NCBI GenBank assembly: GCA_021820065.1
Contig: JAKAEE010000023.1
Location: 2,770-45,278, forward strand
DNA: 42,509 bases
Source: Bacteroidota bacterium
GTDB lineage: Bacteria; Bacteroidota; Ignavibacteria; Ignavibacteriales; Melioribacteraceae
Reading direction: 5' to 3'
The notes under the pieces were generated by a model, which was not told the DNA's origin, did not search any database, and worked only from the letters and a program-made list of their open reading frames with translations. Of this stretch, positions 6,820 through 17,319 are shown one piece after another (the stretch's first letter is position 1; every line of letters starts with the position of its first letter). Position numbers and translations under genes: made by a program.

Positions 6820-9237
6820 ATGGAAAAGGCGATCTTTACTTCGTTAGCATTCTTTTTTTTTATTTCTGTTGTCTATGCGGGATTCGATTTCGTTGGTGGA
6901 GTAAAAAATTTCAAGTTGGAATCTAACCGCGTCGAGTTCACGCTCAGCAATGCAAAGCTGAACATCTACATTGTTAATCAAAACTTGATTCGTTTCCGAT
7001 ATACCAATCAAAATGATTTTTCTACAGCCGCTTCATACGCCGTTATCTATCAGCAGCCCGAAAAGATAAAATTCGATTTCAAAGAAGAAAAAAATTTTTT
7101 CGTTATCACGACCGATGAACTGATCGTTCATATCAAAAAAAATCCATGCCGGGTTTCTATCTACGATAAACAAATGAATCTGCTAAACTCCGATGAAGAG
7201 AGCTTTGGTGTTTCATTTGATAAAGATGAAGTGCGCTGCCATAAAAAACTTTTTACGGATGAAAGATTTTTTGGTCTCGGTGAAAAAGCAAACGAAAGTT
7301 TGATCAAGAACGGCGAGCAATACACAATGTGGAATACCGACTTTTACGGATATACTGGAAGACAAGAGCCGCTCTACGTTTCAATTCCATTTTTTATGGG
7401 ACTTCGCAACCACAAAGCATACGGCATCTTTTTCGACAACACTTATAAATCATATTTCAACATGGGTGCAAGCAATAACCGTTTCTACTGGTTTGGCGCC
7501 GATAAGGGCGAGATGGATTATTATTTTATTTACGGACCGGAATTCAAACGGGTAATTTCAGATTACACGAAATTAACCGGAAGAATGGAATTGCCGCCTA
7601 TGTGGGCTCTCGGTTATCAGCAAAGCCGGTGGAGTTATTATCCTGAGTCTAAGGTCAGATCAATTGCAAAAAGTTTTCGAAGCAATAATATTCCGTGCGA
7701 TGTAATTTATCTCGACATTCATTACATGGACGGTTACCGCGTTTTCACTTGGGATAAAAAACGGTTTCCCGATCCAACCAAAATGTTGTCCGATCTTAAG
7801 AAAGAAGGATTCAAAGTTATTCCAATTATTGACCCCGGAGTAAAAGTCGATTCAAATTATTTTGCCGCAAAAGAAGGATTAGAAAAAAATCTTTTCGTTA
7901 AATATCCCGATGGCGTTCCTTATCAAGGCGAGGTTTGGCCAAGCTGGGCTTACTTTCCGGATTTCACAAAAAAGGAAACACGCGACTGGTGGGGAGAAAA
8001 ACTTTCTGCGTTACTTCATCAAGGTGTAGAAGGATTTTGGAATGATATGAATGAGCCCGCTGTCTGGGGCGGCGGAAACGTTCCGGATATGGTTCAGTAT
8101 TACGACAACGGATTAATATCAAATCATAAAAAAATTAAAAATGTTTACGCTCTCGAAATGGCTAAAGCTACACGCGACGGATTAAGAAAATATTCCGATC
8201 AACGGCATTTTATTTTGAGCCGCGCCGGTTTTGCGGGAATCCAGAGATACGCAGCCAACTGGACAGGCGATAATGTTTCCAGCGAAGAGCATTTGCGTCT
8301 TGCATGTGTGATGCCGCAAAATGTTGGATTAAGCGGACAGCCGTTTATTGGTTCCGATGTCGGAGGATTCATGGGCGGTGAACCAACTAATGAAATGTAC
8401 ATCCGCTGGATGCAGCTTGGCGCGTTTACTCCTTTCTTCCGCGTACATTCTGCACTCGATACACGAGCCCGCGAACCTTTTGCATTCAACGAAACAGTTG
8501 AAGAATATTCCCGCGAAGCAATCCAGCTTCGCTACAAACTTCTTCCCTTTTGGTATAACGAGTTTTATGCTGCCGCTCAAACCGGTTTACCGATAATGCG
8601 CAGTATGTTCATCAATTATCAGAACGATGAAAATTGTTATTCCCGCGACGCTCAATATCAATTTATGATTGGTGAAAATCTTCTGGTTGCGCCTGTGGTT
8701 GTATCAACTGAAACCACGAAAAAACTTTATCTGCCGGCTGGGAAATGGTATGACTGGATGAACAATAAAGTTGTGACGGGCGGCGAATGGAAACTTTTTG
8801 AAGTGCCGTTGAATAAAATTCCTCTCTTTATTAAACAAGGCGGTATGATACCAATGGAGGAAGTTCAGAATTATGTGGGTGAGAAAAACATTGAACAGCT
8901 TGAACTTGTTATTTTTCCTTCAGAAAAATCCGAATACATTTTATACGAAGACAACGGCAAAGATTATGAATACGAAACGGGGAAATATTCTTTAACCAAA
9001 TTTACTTTTGAAACTAAGTCTAAGATTTCAAAATTGGATGTGACAAAATTGAAAGACGCTTACAAAAGCGATAGAAAAAATTATCTTTTTACTTTGGTAG
9101 ATTCTGCTGAACCAAAAAAAGTTATAGTGGACGATAAGGCGCTGACGGATGACGCTGTAAAGTATGATTCATCAAAAAATATTTTGCAGATAAAAGTTGC
9201 CGATACCGGCAATTTTACCATACAGATTGAATATTGA
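6820..9237 (+). CDS. GH31 alpha-glucosidase (exported)
   Basis: Retaining alpha-glycosidase of family GH31, 805 aa. An N-terminal signal peptide (KAIFTSLAFFFFISVVYA) leads into the N-terminal beta-sandwich, and the barrel starts near PPMWALGYQQSRWSYY. The catalytic nucleophile is Asp409 in GFWNDMNEPA, and the acid/base is Asp484 in ANWTGDNVSS. The pattern of barrel residues fits alpha-glucosidases or alpha-xylosidases; the exact substrate cannot be read. A frame-open TTG at 6682 would extend the protein by 46 residues, but that leader lacks signal-peptide character, whereas the ATG at 6820 has AGGA upstream and gives a clean signal peptide. The GH13 gene follows after 53 nt, so the pair probably acts together on starch-, glycogen- or maltooligosaccharide-type glucans outside the cytoplasm. 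Confidence 0.93.
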   Translation: MEKAIFTSLAFFFFISVVYAGFDFVGGVKNFKLESNRVEFTLSNAKLNIYIVNQNLIRFRYTNQNDFSTAASYAVIYQQPEKIKFDFKEEKNFFVITTDELIVHIKKNPCRVSIYDKQMNLLNSDEESFGVSFDKDEVRCHKKLFTDERFFGLGEKANESLIKNGEQYTMWNTDFYGYTGRQEPLYVSIPFFMGLRNHKAYGIFFDNTYKSYFNMGASNNRFYWFGADKGEMDYYFIYGPEFKRVISDYTKLTGRMELPPMWALGYQQSRWSYYPESKVRSIAKSFRSNNIPCDVIYLDIHYMDGYRVFTWDKKRFPDPTKMLSDLKKEGFKVIPIIDPGVKVDSNYFAAKEGLEKNLFVKYPDGVPYQGEVWPSWAYFPDFTKKETRDWWGEKLSALLHQGVEGFWNDMNEPAVWGGGNVPDMVQYYDNGLISNHKKIKNVYALEMAKATRDGLRKYSDQRHFILSRAGFAGIQRYAANWTGDNVSSEEHLRLACVMPQNVGLSGQPFIGSDVGGFMGGEPTNEMYIRWMQLGAFTPFFRVHSALDTRAREPFAFNETVEEYSREAIQLRYKLLPFWYNEFYAAAQTGLPIMRSMFINYQNDENCYSRDAQYQFMIGENLLVAPVVVSTETTKKLYLPAGKWYDWMNNKVVTGGEWKLFEVPLNKIPLFIKQGGMIPMEEVQNYVGEKNIEQLELVIFPSEKSEYILYEDNGKDYEYETGKYSLTKFTFETKSKISKLDVTKLKDAYKSDRKNYLFTLVDSAEPKKVIVDDKALTDDAVKYDSSKNILQIKVADTGNFTIQIEY

Positions 9238-9290
9238 AAATCTTACTTTGGGTTTAGCATAAACTATGTCAACTTTTTGAGTGAAATAAA

Positions 9291-11417
9291 ATGAAAAAGC
9301 ATTCGATAATAATATTGGCAATTATCCTTTCTGGGTTATTCTTTTCCGTAAAAAATTCTTTGGGAGAAAACTTGTACTTACGTGAAGCACAACATACACG
9401 ACCAATCGACGGCACTTTAGAGCCCCGAAAAACTATAAAGGAATTAGACGATTTCTTTTCCAACAAAAAGCTTGGATCATTTGTTGAAAACGGCAAAACA
9501 GTATTCAGGTTGTTCGCACCGACTGCAACTCATGTAAAACTTTGCTTGTTCAACAGACCAAAACAAAAAACCGGCAATGAATATTTGCTGACCAAAGATG
9601 AAAACGGTGTGTGGGAAGTTTCGGTAACCGGCGAGTTATACGGAAGGTACTACGGCTACAAAGTTTATCACACAGGCGATGACATTTCGAACGAGAACAA
9701 ACCGGTCTGCGTTGATCCTTACGCAAAAGCCGTTACATCCTTCACAACATATATGAATCCCCGACGCGCTATTGTAGTTAAAGATGAACCGTTCGATTGG
9801 GAAGGAACACAATGGATCAAACAAGATTGGCGTGATCTGATCATTTATGAAATGCACGTACGCGACATGACGGAAGATAAATCCTCCGGCGCGAAACACC
9901 GCGGCTCATATAAAGGTCTGACTGAAAAAGGAGTCCGCGGCGGATTGGATTACATAAAATCTCTCGGCGTTAATACGGTAGAACTTTTGCCTTCCCAAGA
10001 ATTCGGTGTTATAGAAATTCCGTACCGCGATTCGATGGACGGAAGGTTCAACACGTGGAATCCGTATTCAAGAAATTATTGGGGATACATGACGTCAAAC
10101 TTTTTTGCACCGTGCGCTTATTACAATGAAAGCTGGAACAAACTGAAATGGAACAAATGGATTGGCAAAGACGGAGCACAGATTAACGGTTTCAAAAATA
10201 TGGTGAAGGCATTCCACAAAGACGGGATCGCAGTAATCATGGATGTCGTTTACAATCACCTATCGGAATATGAAATAGGGAATTTGAAACAGATTGACAA
10301 AGAATATTATTTCCGTCTGGATGATAAAGGAAATTATATTGCCAGAAGCGGATGCGGCAACGATCTGAAAACCGAGCGACCGATGGTACGGCGGCTTATC
10401 GTCGAAAGTATTTTGTACTGGATGAAAGAATATCACGTTGACGGTTTCAGATTCGACCTTGGAACGTTGATTGATTACGGAACGATTGATGAGATTGTTT
10501 CCGAAGCGAAAAAAATAAATCCAAATGTTGTGTTCGTGTGCGAACCGTGGGGCGGCGCTTACGATCCCAAGGGTGTTGCACAGCACGGATGGGGCGCGTG
10601 GAACGATCAAATACGAAACGGAATCAAAGGCGAGAATCCGAACAACGGACTCGGCTGGATATTCGGGCAATGGTACGGAAATAATTCACCGCAAAGAATT
10701 AAAAGTTACGTCAACGGAACATTGCTTCGCGATTCACTCGGACTATTTTTCAAAAAAGATTTTTCAGTTAACTATTTGGAATCGCACGACGGATACACAT
10801 TCGGCGATTTCATCCGCATCGCTTCGCATGAAGTCGATCCGGATAAGACCATTAAAGATGTAGATAAGTTTGTTAAGCTCACCCCGCTTCAGACAAAACT
10901 GAACAAACTTGGCGCGTTGTTTCTTTTCACATCACAAGGTATTACGATGATACAGGAAGGACAGGAATTTGCGCGCACGAAAGTTGTTCCTTACAATTTA
11001 AGATTCGATGATCCAACCCGCGGCAAGATAGATCACAATTCATACAACAAAGACAACGCGACCAACTACATCAATTACAAACATGCCGAGATCAACAAAG
11101 ACCTTGTTGAGTATTACAAAGGATTGATCAAGCTACGAAACACTTACGATGCATTCCGTCATGCCGGTTATTCCGACATAACTTTTTATGATAATCCGAA
11201 AAGTCGATTTGGTTTGGCTTACACGTTGAAATACCAAAATCAAAATTTCGTTGTTCTATTCAACGCGGATCCGAATCAAGAACTGGAATTTCCTTTGCCG
11301 GAGGGCAAGTGGGAAGTTTTAGTTGATAAAGACAAAGCAGGTATTAAACCGCTTTACGATTTGGAAGGCACTATAAAATTGGGACCTACTACGGGAGCCG
11401 TTCTGAAATTGAAATGA
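9291..11417 (+). CDS. GH13 pullulanase / glycogen-debranching type enzyme (exported)
   Basis: A 708-residue secreted alpha-amylase-superfamily enzyme. Signal peptide within residues 1-25, CBM48-like N-terminal module at about 65-160 (KTVFRLFAPTATHVKL), then the GH13 barrel. Conserved regions are all visible: I VIMDVVYNH (316-323), II GFRFDLG with nucleophile Asp389, III CEPWGG with acid/base Glu418, IV ESHDGYTF with Asp500. The NYWGYMTSNFFAP segment (262-274) is the pullulanase/isoamylase version of the region after the first strand. A C-terminal all-beta domain follows. It probably removes alpha-1,6 branches and feeds the neighbouring GH31 alpha-glucosidase. Pullulanase and isoamylase-like specificity are hard to separate by eye. 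It ends only 9 nt from the stop of the convergent kinase gene. Confidence 0.88.
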   Translation: MKKHSIIILAIILSGLFFSVKNSLGENLYLREAQHTRPIDGTLEPRKTIKELDDFFSNKKLGSFVENGKTVFRLFAPTATHVKLCLFNRPKQKTGNEYLLTKDENGVWEVSVTGELYGRYYGYKVYHTGDDISNENKPVCVDPYAKAVTSFTTYMNPRRAIVVKDEPFDWEGTQWIKQDWRDLIIYEMHVRDMTEDKSSGAKHRGSYKGLTEKGVRGGLDYIKSLGVNTVELLPSQEFGVIEIPYRDSMDGRFNTWNPYSRNYWGYMTSNFFAPCAYYNESWNKLKWNKWIGKDGAQINGFKNMVKAFHKDGIAVIMDVVYNHLSEYEIGNLKQIDKEYYFRLDDKGNYIARSGCGNDLKTERPMVRRLIVESILYWMKEYHVDGFRFDLGTLIDYGTIDEIVSEAKKINPNVVFVCEPWGGAYDPKGVAQHGWGAWNDQIRNGIKGENPNNGLGWIFGQWYGNNSPQRIKSYVNGTLLRDSLGLFFKKDFSVNYLESHDGYTFGDFIRIASHEVDPDKTIKDVDKFVKLTPLQTKLNKLGALFLFTSQGITMIQEGQEFARTKVVPYNLRFDDPTRGKIDHNSYNKDNATNYINYKHAEINKDLVEYYKGLIKLRNTYDAFRHAGYSDITFYDNPKSRFGLAYTLKYQNQNFVVLFNADPNQELEFPLPEGKWEVLVDKDKAGIKPLYDLEGTIKLGPTTGAVLKLK

Positions 11418-11426
11418 CACTAAGCA

Positions 11427-14400
11427 TCATGTGTAAATTGCTTTGCGCAGAGAGCTCTCGATTGCATTTTTGAAATTGCCAAGATTGACCGGCTTCTGAA
11501 AAATGTATTCAACACCAATCGACTTGTATTCTTCCTCAATCGATTTTGTTATGTCCCCGCTCAGGATAATCACAGGCGGTTTGTATTTCAGTTCAGTTAC
11601 GTTCAACTGCTTCACAAGATCATACCCGCTCATTAGCGGCATATAATGATCTGTAATAATAAGCGCCGGAGAATATTGTTTGATCACGTCGATTGCATGA
11701 CGACCGTTCTCCGCTTCAAGCACATTGTAGTTCGGCATCAGGTTCTTCAGAAGTTTTGAGTAAAGAACCCTGTCCATCTTTGCGTCGTCAACAAGAAGTA
11801 TGTAGGTTGATGAAACCGGAATTGTAAAAATGAACTCTGCTCCGTGTCCGTGTTTGCTTTCCACCCAAATGTTTCCGCCGTGCTTATTAATGATTTCGTG
11901 AACGAGCGAAAGTCCGAGCCCGCTTCCTTTCTCTCCTTCAGTTCCGGTTGTTGTAAATTTAGAATCTATCTTGAAAAGTTTGGCTATGTCTTCTTTTTTA
12001 ATGCCTAGACCGTCGTCTTTCACACTGAAACGGACCTGACGTTTTTCAACGTCGGCGACCGCATTAATTTTTATGTTGCCGTCCGGTTTGGTAAACTTAA
12101 TCGCATTCGAAATCAAATTGTTGAAGACTTGAAGAAGAAGATTTTCATCGGCATGAACGTAAAAATCTTTTGTAAGATCGGAAACAAGATTAATATGTTT
12201 CTGCAAAGCGGTGCCGGATAAAATCTGAATCGCTTTTGAGATGACATACTTTACGTTTATCCGCTCAGGCTCAAATTTTATTCTTCCTGTTTGAAGCCGT
12301 GTCCAATCCAGCAGAGAATTGACCAAGCTCAACATGCTCTTGGATGACTCCTGTATAAATTCAACGTACTGCTTTTTCTTTTCCTCGTCCAGTTCATCGT
12401 CGGTTAAGAGCAAATCGGTAAAGCCGAGAATCGAACTGAACGGCGTGCGTAAATCGTGAGAGACTATTGATATGAACCGGTCTTTCGTCTCGTTCGATTC
12501 TTTCAGTTCTTGAGTGGATTTTTTTAGTTCCTCTTCTGCACGCTTCGGAATAGTAATGTCGCTGATGATTCCGAAAATTTTTTGAATTCTTCCTTTCGTG
12601 TCTCGGATGATTGAAATCTTGTTTTCAATCCATATTATATTTCCCGAAGAATCAATTATTCTGTATTCAAGGGTTTCCGAATTTCTAGCGCGGTCTTTGT
12701 AAAGTTTATCAAGATTGTCTCCCACAAAATCCGCGTCGTCGGGGTGAATAATTTTTCCCCACAACTCCGGATCATCCAGAAATTTCTGTGCATCATAACT
12801 TGTGATTCTTCCAATTGCCGGCGTATAAAAAACTGCTTGGAGCTGACCGCCTTTATTCTCCGCAGTCCAGATGCATTCGTTAATATTCTCTGTGATGCTT
12901 CTGTATCTTTCTTCGGAAGCGAGCAATTCATTTTGCGCTTTCTTTTCTTCGGTAACATCGCGGAAAACCCAGACCAGAAAATTTTCGTTTTCTATTTGAT
13001 ACGATGAAACGGAATTTTCGATCTCGACTATCGACTTGTCCCTTCGCACGCCGGTAAAGCTGTATCGCGACGGCGATTCGTTTTTCTCGTCGGCAAGTTC
13101 CATGTAACGCACTAATTTTTCTTTATCTTTTTGATCGGCAAACTTCGATGGATTCTCTCCCAAAATTTCGCTCGCAGAACGGTATCCGAACATTTTAACA
13201 AACGAATCGTTCACTAAAACAAATCTGTTTTTGCTGATGAGCGCGATGCCGTCCTGTGACGCTTCGAAGACCGACCTGATTAGCAGCAAATCTTTTTCCG
13301 ATTCTTTCTTTAACGTAATGTCTGTCAATATTACGTTATAATACTGAACCGTACCGGTGATATCTTTAACGGTAGCAAAGCTTGCAAGGACGTGAATCTT
13401 TTGTCCCATCTTTGTTATAAGCGGAAGTTCCGCCGACTGAAGATTCTTGGTAGCTACATCCGAAAGAGTAAACGAATTCTGCATCAGAAAATATGAATCG
13501 ATCAGCTCTGCAAAGCGCACGTTTCTCAATTCTTCTTCGCCGTATTGGAACACTTCAAGAAACCTTGGATTGGCGTATGTTATCAAACCTCGGAGATCGA
13601 GCGTGCAGATGAAATCATGAGAGTTGGTAACAATATTGCGAAAGCGCTCTTCCGATTTTTTCAGCTCATTTTCTTTTCTAATTCTTTCCGTAACGTTCGA
13701 ACAAAGAAGTATGATGGTCTCATCGGCTTCTTCGCCAATTACGCCGCCCTTCAAGAAAAAGTATTCGGCAATACTTTCGTCCTCGCCGACTTTTATTTCA
13801 CTTTGCCACGTTTTATTCTCTTTCAAACTGTTGTGAATTTCTTCAAAATATTTTTCATCAATCGTCGGAAGGATTTTGCCGATAAATTTTCCGTACACCT
13901 CGCTGCGAGCCAAACCAAAAATTTTTGCCGACGATTCATTCCAGAAAACGATCTTGCCTGACTTGTTCAAGCCGATTAATCCGTCAACCACGTTCGCGGT
14001 TATCTGCTGGTATTTTGATAACTCATCTATCTCTTCGGCGGACAGCGTTGGTTCTTCAGCTTCTTTAGTCAACATTTTCAACAGAACCGTGATGAAGTCA
14101 ACAGAGAAACCGTCTTCAGAAAATGGAATAAGAGTTACACTTGCAATGTAATTGCGGAAATCTTTTTCAAATGGGAATTGTGTTGACAAAACTTGGTTTG
14201 AGCTGACAACGTTTTCCAGCAAATTCTTAAAAAGAAAGGAGGATAATTTTTTCGATGGAGTCGCCGTTTTTACCGTTTCTGTTTCGAACACGAAGTCAAA
14301 CATGTCCGCGTTTTTTTGAGAATGAAACTTCACACCGCCGTCTGTGTCAACCATCAAGTAAAAATCGGAAATCGATCCGAGAAAATCTCTGAATTTTGCC

Positions 14401-14840
14401 GATTGCACGAGTGATAATTCCGATACTTCCGCTTTTTGTTTTATGTCTTCAAGTATCAGAACGCCGCCGCTGAATTCGTCGTCGATAATTATCGGTGAGC
14501 CTTTAAGAAAGAGCGTAACTTTTCCGCCGCTCAACGTTTGCGAAGTTGTGATTTCCCTTTCGAATGCGCCGCCGTTTTTGATTGTATCAAGATCGTTTCT
14601 GATATCTACAGATTCAAAAAGCCTGTACTCAAAAATACTCTTGCCGATAACTCCGCTTGGATTGCCGCCGAGAACATTTTTGAACGCAAAAAGATTATTG
14701 TTCGCAAACTTAATTTTTCCGTCACGCTGAAATATTAAAATGCCGACTGGAGCGTATTCCAGAATTTCTTTGAATGAAACCTCTGCGCCGGATTTTTCGA
14801 ACGTTCTGTCCATAGATGAAATCATAGGTTCAAAGCTCAT
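11427..14840 (-). CDS. Multi-PAS hybrid sensor histidine kinase with C-terminal receiver
   Basis: An 1137-residue signalling protein without transmembrane segments, so probably cytoplasmic. Reading in order: PAS-type modules at about 20-130, 150-255 (divergent), 275-385, 395-510, 520-630 and 640-765 (the last with PAC-like EYRIIDSSGNIIWIE), a HisKA domain with phospho-acceptor His795 in SHDLRTPFSS, an HATPase domain with N box around Asn909-Asn912 (NNLISNAIKFT), G1 DDGLGI (942-947) and G2 GSGLGLS (972-978), and a receiver domain from about 1012 with phospho-acceptor Asp1064 (IITDHYMP) and Lys1116 (QKPV). The receiver is fused after the kinase, so the output must pass through a phosphotransfer protein or another regulator, none of which lies here. 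The signal sensed is unknown. The gene is alone between convergent GH13 and the LPS genes. Confidence 0.93.
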   Translation of the reverse strand: MSFEPMISSMDRTFEKSGAEVSFKEILEYAPVGILIFQRDGKIKFANNNLFAFKNVLGGNPSGVIGKSIFEYRLFESVDIRNDLDTIKNGGAFEREITTSQTLSGGKVTLFLKGSPIIIDDEFSGGVLILEDIKQKAEVSELSLVQSAKFRDFLGSISDFYLMVDTDGGVKFHSQKNADMFDFVFETETVKTATPSKKLSSFLFKNLLENVVSSNQVLSTQFPFEKDFRNYIASVTLIPFSEDGFSVDFITVLLKMLTKEAEEPTLSAEEIDELSKYQQITANVVDGLIGLNKSGKIVFWNESSAKIFGLARSEVYGKFIGKILPTIDEKYFEEIHNSLKENKTWQSEIKVGEDESIAEYFFLKGGVIGEEADETIILLCSNVTERIRKENELKKSEERFRNIVTNSHDFICTLDLRGLITYANPRFLEVFQYGEEELRNVRFAELIDSYFLMQNSFTLSDVATKNLQSAELPLITKMGQKIHVLASFATVKDITGTVQYYNVILTDITLKKESEKDLLLIRSVFEASQDGIALISKNRFVLVNDSFVKMFGYRSASEILGENPSKFADQKDKEKLVRYMELADEKNESPSRYSFTGVRRDKSIVEIENSVSSYQIENENFLVWVFRDVTEEKKAQNELLASEERYRSITENINECIWTAENKGGQLQAVFYTPAIGRITSYDAQKFLDDPELWGKIIHPDDADFVGDNLDKLYKDRARNSETLEYRIIDSSGNIIWIENKISIIRDTKGRIQKIFGIISDITIPKRAEEELKKSTQELKESNETKDRFISIVSHDLRTPFSSILGFTDLLLTDDELDEEKKKQYVEFIQESSKSMLSLVNSLLDWTRLQTGRIKFEPERINVKYVISKAIQILSGTALQKHINLVSDLTKDFYVHADENLLLQVFNNLISNAIKFTKPDGNIKINAVADVEKRQVRFSVKDDGLGIKKEDIAKLFKIDSKFTTTGTEGEKGSGLGLSLVHEIINKHGGNIWVESKHGHGAEFIFTIPVSSTYILLVDDAKMDRVLYSKLLKNLMPNYNVLEAENGRHAIDVIKQYSPALIITDHYMPLMSGYDLVKQLNVTELKYKPPVIILSGDITKSIEEEYKSIGVEYIFQKPVNLGNFKNAIESSLRKAIYT

Positions 14841-14921
14841 TAAATACTGAATTCAATTTATGAAATAGACGAACGAAATTAAATATGAAATGAAGCTTTG
14901 CAGATTGACCGGCATTGATAA

Positions 14922-16199
14922 CTATATGTATTTGGTTATTTCGCCAAGGATCTTGGTTGTGGCTCCCAAGTTTTCTTTTACGTAATCGGCACAAATTTTA
15001 CCGGCTTTCTCGCACGTCGCTTTATCGGTAAAGAGTGTTCGTAAAACTCTGTAAGCTTCTTTTTTGTTATGAATGACAAAGCCGCCGCCGGCATTTGCAA
15101 GATGAACCGCCTCTTGACTGTTTTCGTGTTTCGGACCGAATAGAACAGGAATTCCGTAAACCGCCGGCTCGAGAACATTGTGAATTCCCTGCTTAAAACT
15201 TCCGCCGACGTAAGCAGCATCCGCGTAAGTGTACAACGTTAGAAGAATACCGATCGAATCGATAATAATTACTCGCTCGTCTTTGTAATTGTTGAGATCG
15301 GAAAAGCGGATTGTCTTGAATTCATTTTTTACGGTATGCTCGGTGTTTTCAATATGCAAAATTGTCGGTTCGTGAGGAACAATAAGCGTAACAACATCGT
15401 CGTCATACTTCATTAATTTCATCAGCGCGGGAAGCATTACCTCCTCATCGTTTTCCCATGAACTGCCGAACACAAAAACTTTCTTGCCGTCAAAAAATCT
15501 GTCTTTGAAAAGTTTTCTCTCCTTCGCTTCAAGACTTTTCTGATAAACTCTGTCGAATCTTGTATCGCCGACTTTTTCCAGCTTAGATTTTTCAATATTG
15601 AAAGTGCTGAAGTTATCTACATCGTCTTGAGAGACTGCAAGAATTTTTGTTACACTTGAATAGAGCGACTTATGAAAACCTTTAGCCAGCAGCCATTTAC
15701 GCGGTGTTTTTGATTTCATCGTTGCGTCGGCTATGTAACATGGAATCTTTTTCTGTTCAAGCTGCCATATCATATTCGGCCAAATATCGTAACGCATAAA
15801 CACGGCAATCTGCGGTCGAACAAGATTCAAGAAGCGGCTTGTCATCATCGGCGTGTCGTATGGGAAATAGGCAATAACATCGGCATGCGGATACTTTAAT
15901 GAATTGGTATAACCGGACGGAGAAAAAAACGTGATGAGAATATTAACCTTTTTCTCCTCCCTAATTTTTTCAATGATCGGTTTTGCTTGTTCAAATTCTC
16001 CCATCGATGAGGAATGGAACCAAATCATTTTTTTGCGTCTGTCGATGCCGGTTAAATCGATGATCAGATTTTCGAAAAGTTTTTTCCTCCCTTCTATGCC
16101 CGTTCTTATTTTGGGATTAAACATCTTGCCAAAAAGAAGAAGAAATTTTATCAGAGGGATTACGATAATATTGTAGATTAAGTACCAAACTCTATTCAT
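14922..16199 (-). CDS. waaA: 3-deoxy-D-manno-octulosonic acid (Kdo) transferase
   Basis: GT30 glycosyltransferase that adds Kdo from CMP-Kdo to lipid A precursor at the cytoplasmic face of the inner membrane. The N-terminal hydrophobic helix (about 5-25) anchors it. The general-base glutamate is expected at Glu68 in SSSMGEFEQAKP. Further family features are ITFFSPSGY, VFMRYDIWPN, FGSSWENDEE and the C-terminal donor-binding GGSFKQGIHNVLEPAVYG and FGPKHENSQEA. 425 aa is the usual length. The ATG overlaps the stop of the upstream heptosyltransferase gene by four bases (ATGA), so the two are translationally coupled and form an LPS inner-core operon. Confidence 0.95.
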   Translation of the reverse strand: MNRVWYLIYNIIVIPLIKFLLLFGKMFNPKIRTGIEGRKKLFENLIIDLTGIDRRKKMIWFHSSSMGEFEQAKPIIEKIREEKKVNILITFFSPSGYTNSLKYPHADVIAYFPYDTPMMTSRFLNLVRPQIAVFMRYDIWPNMIWQLEQKKIPCYIADATMKSKTPRKWLLAKGFHKSLYSSVTKILAVSQDDVDNFSTFNIEKSKLEKVGDTRFDRVYQKSLEAKERKLFKDRFFDGKKVFVFGSSWENDEEVMLPALMKLMKYDDDVVTLIVPHEPTILHIENTEHTVKNEFKTIRFSDLNNYKDERVIIIDSIGILLTLYTYADAAYVGGSFKQGIHNVLEPAVYGIPVLFGPKHENSQEAVHLANAGGGFVIHNKKEAYRVLRTLFTDKATCEKAGKICADYVKENLGATTKILGEITKYI

Positions 16200-17182
16200 A
16201 GTTCCGCGAGAAATTTTTCGATATTATTCAAAACAAATTGTGGTTTAATTTCTTTCATACAGTTGAAATGCCCTTTAGGACAGCTCGCTTTTCCAATGTG
16301 GCTGCACGGTCTGCAAGATAATGATTTATTTTCTAAGATTAAATTTTTCACTCCGTACGGTGCGAATCCGAATTCCTTGACGGTTGAACCGAATATTACC
16401 GTCACCGGAACGCCGACAGCAGCTGCAGTGTGCATCAAACCGGAATCGTTGGTGACGATCATCTTGCATAGTTTCATATCGGCGGCAATTTGAAAAAGAT
16501 TATTTTCGGTCTGCAAGTTTATGCTGCCGTTGATTTTATTCGCGAGTTCTGCGCAAAGTTCTTTTTCCGTTTTCCCCCCAAACAGAACAACCGTGTAACC
16601 AAATTTTGCGAGTTCGTTCCCTAACTCAACAAAATACTCGGTGAGCCACCGTTTAGTAAAATGTTTTGCGCCGGGACAAAATCCGATATATTTTTTTTGC
16701 GGGTCCAGAGCAGGCGAAATATTATCCGGCAAAAAGAGATTTAATCCCTCGTTGTCTAGAAAAACATTCGCCGCTTCGGCATACCTTTGAGTTATTGTTT
16801 TTAGCTCCCTCAACAGATTTATCTTGAACCAAACAAGCAGCATTTTTTTGACAGTCGGCTTTTTAAATCGTTTCGTCTTCACTTTTAACGAACGGGTTAA
16901 TGCCCTGCTTCTAAAATTGTTCTGCAGGTCAATGATCAAATCATAGTTGCGGGAATGTAGTTCGCTTATCAATCGTTCGGTTTGGTTTTTGTCGTAAGCA
17001 TAAATTCTGGCGAGGTTCGGATTAAATAAAATTGCATCTTCAAAATCTTTCTTAACCACAAAATCGATTCTTGCTGACGGATATTTTTTCTTAATTGCTC
17101 TTAAAGCCGGTGTTGTTAGAAGAATATCTCCGAGCGAACTCAGCCGGATTATCAATATTTTATTTAAGGAGCCGTTATCCAA
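16196..17182 (-). CDS. Glycosyltransferase family 9 (ADP-heptose:LPS heptosyltransferase-like)
   Basis: GT9 enzyme probably adding heptose to the LPS inner core. It has the N-terminal RLSSLGDILLTTPALRAIKKKYP motif, the nucleotide-sugar domain with FCPGAKHFTKRW, TNDSGLMHTAAAVGVPVTVIFGST, and the Cys-rich CRPCSHIGKASCPKGHFNCM segment common in WaaF-like members. 328 aa is normal. The frame opens with TTG at 17182 and has no ATG near the homologous N terminus, so this start is the least certain part. It overlaps waaA by four bases. The acceptor (first, second or another heptose) cannot be told from sequence. Confidence 0.88.
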   Translation of the reverse strand: MDNGSLNKILIIRLSSLGDILLTTPALRAIKKKYPSARIDFVVKKDFEDAILFNPNLARIYAYDKNQTERLISELHSRNYDLIIDLQNNFRSRALTRSLKVKTKRFKKPTVKKMLLVWFKINLLRELKTITQRYAEAANVFLDNEGLNLFLPDNISPALDPQKKYIGFCPGAKHFTKRWLTEYFVELGNELAKFGYTVVLFGGKTEKELCAELANKINGSINLQTENNLFQIAADMKLCKMIVTNDSGLMHTAAAVGVPVTVIFGSTVKEFGFAPYGVKNLILENKSLSCRPCSHIGKASCPKGHFNCMKEIKPQFVLNNIEKFLAEL

Positions 17183-17319
17183 ATGTTTTGCAATGTTATT
17201 GGTGCAAATTTAGATAATTCAAAATTTGCTTCCAACCCGCATAAAACATAGGATAAAAGTGTTGTTAGTAAAAGCGTTCTTCTTTATTTTTGTCCAAGCA
17301 AAATTATTAGGATTGAATT

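Noticed and set aside
10260..10670. 136-codon open frame on the minus strand
   Set aside because: Antisense to the GH13 catalytic barrel, whose motifs are all intact in the plus-strand frame.
13545..13961. 138-codon open frame on the plus strand
   Set aside because: Antisense to the PAS region of the histidine kinase; Phe-rich translation without any recognisable domain.
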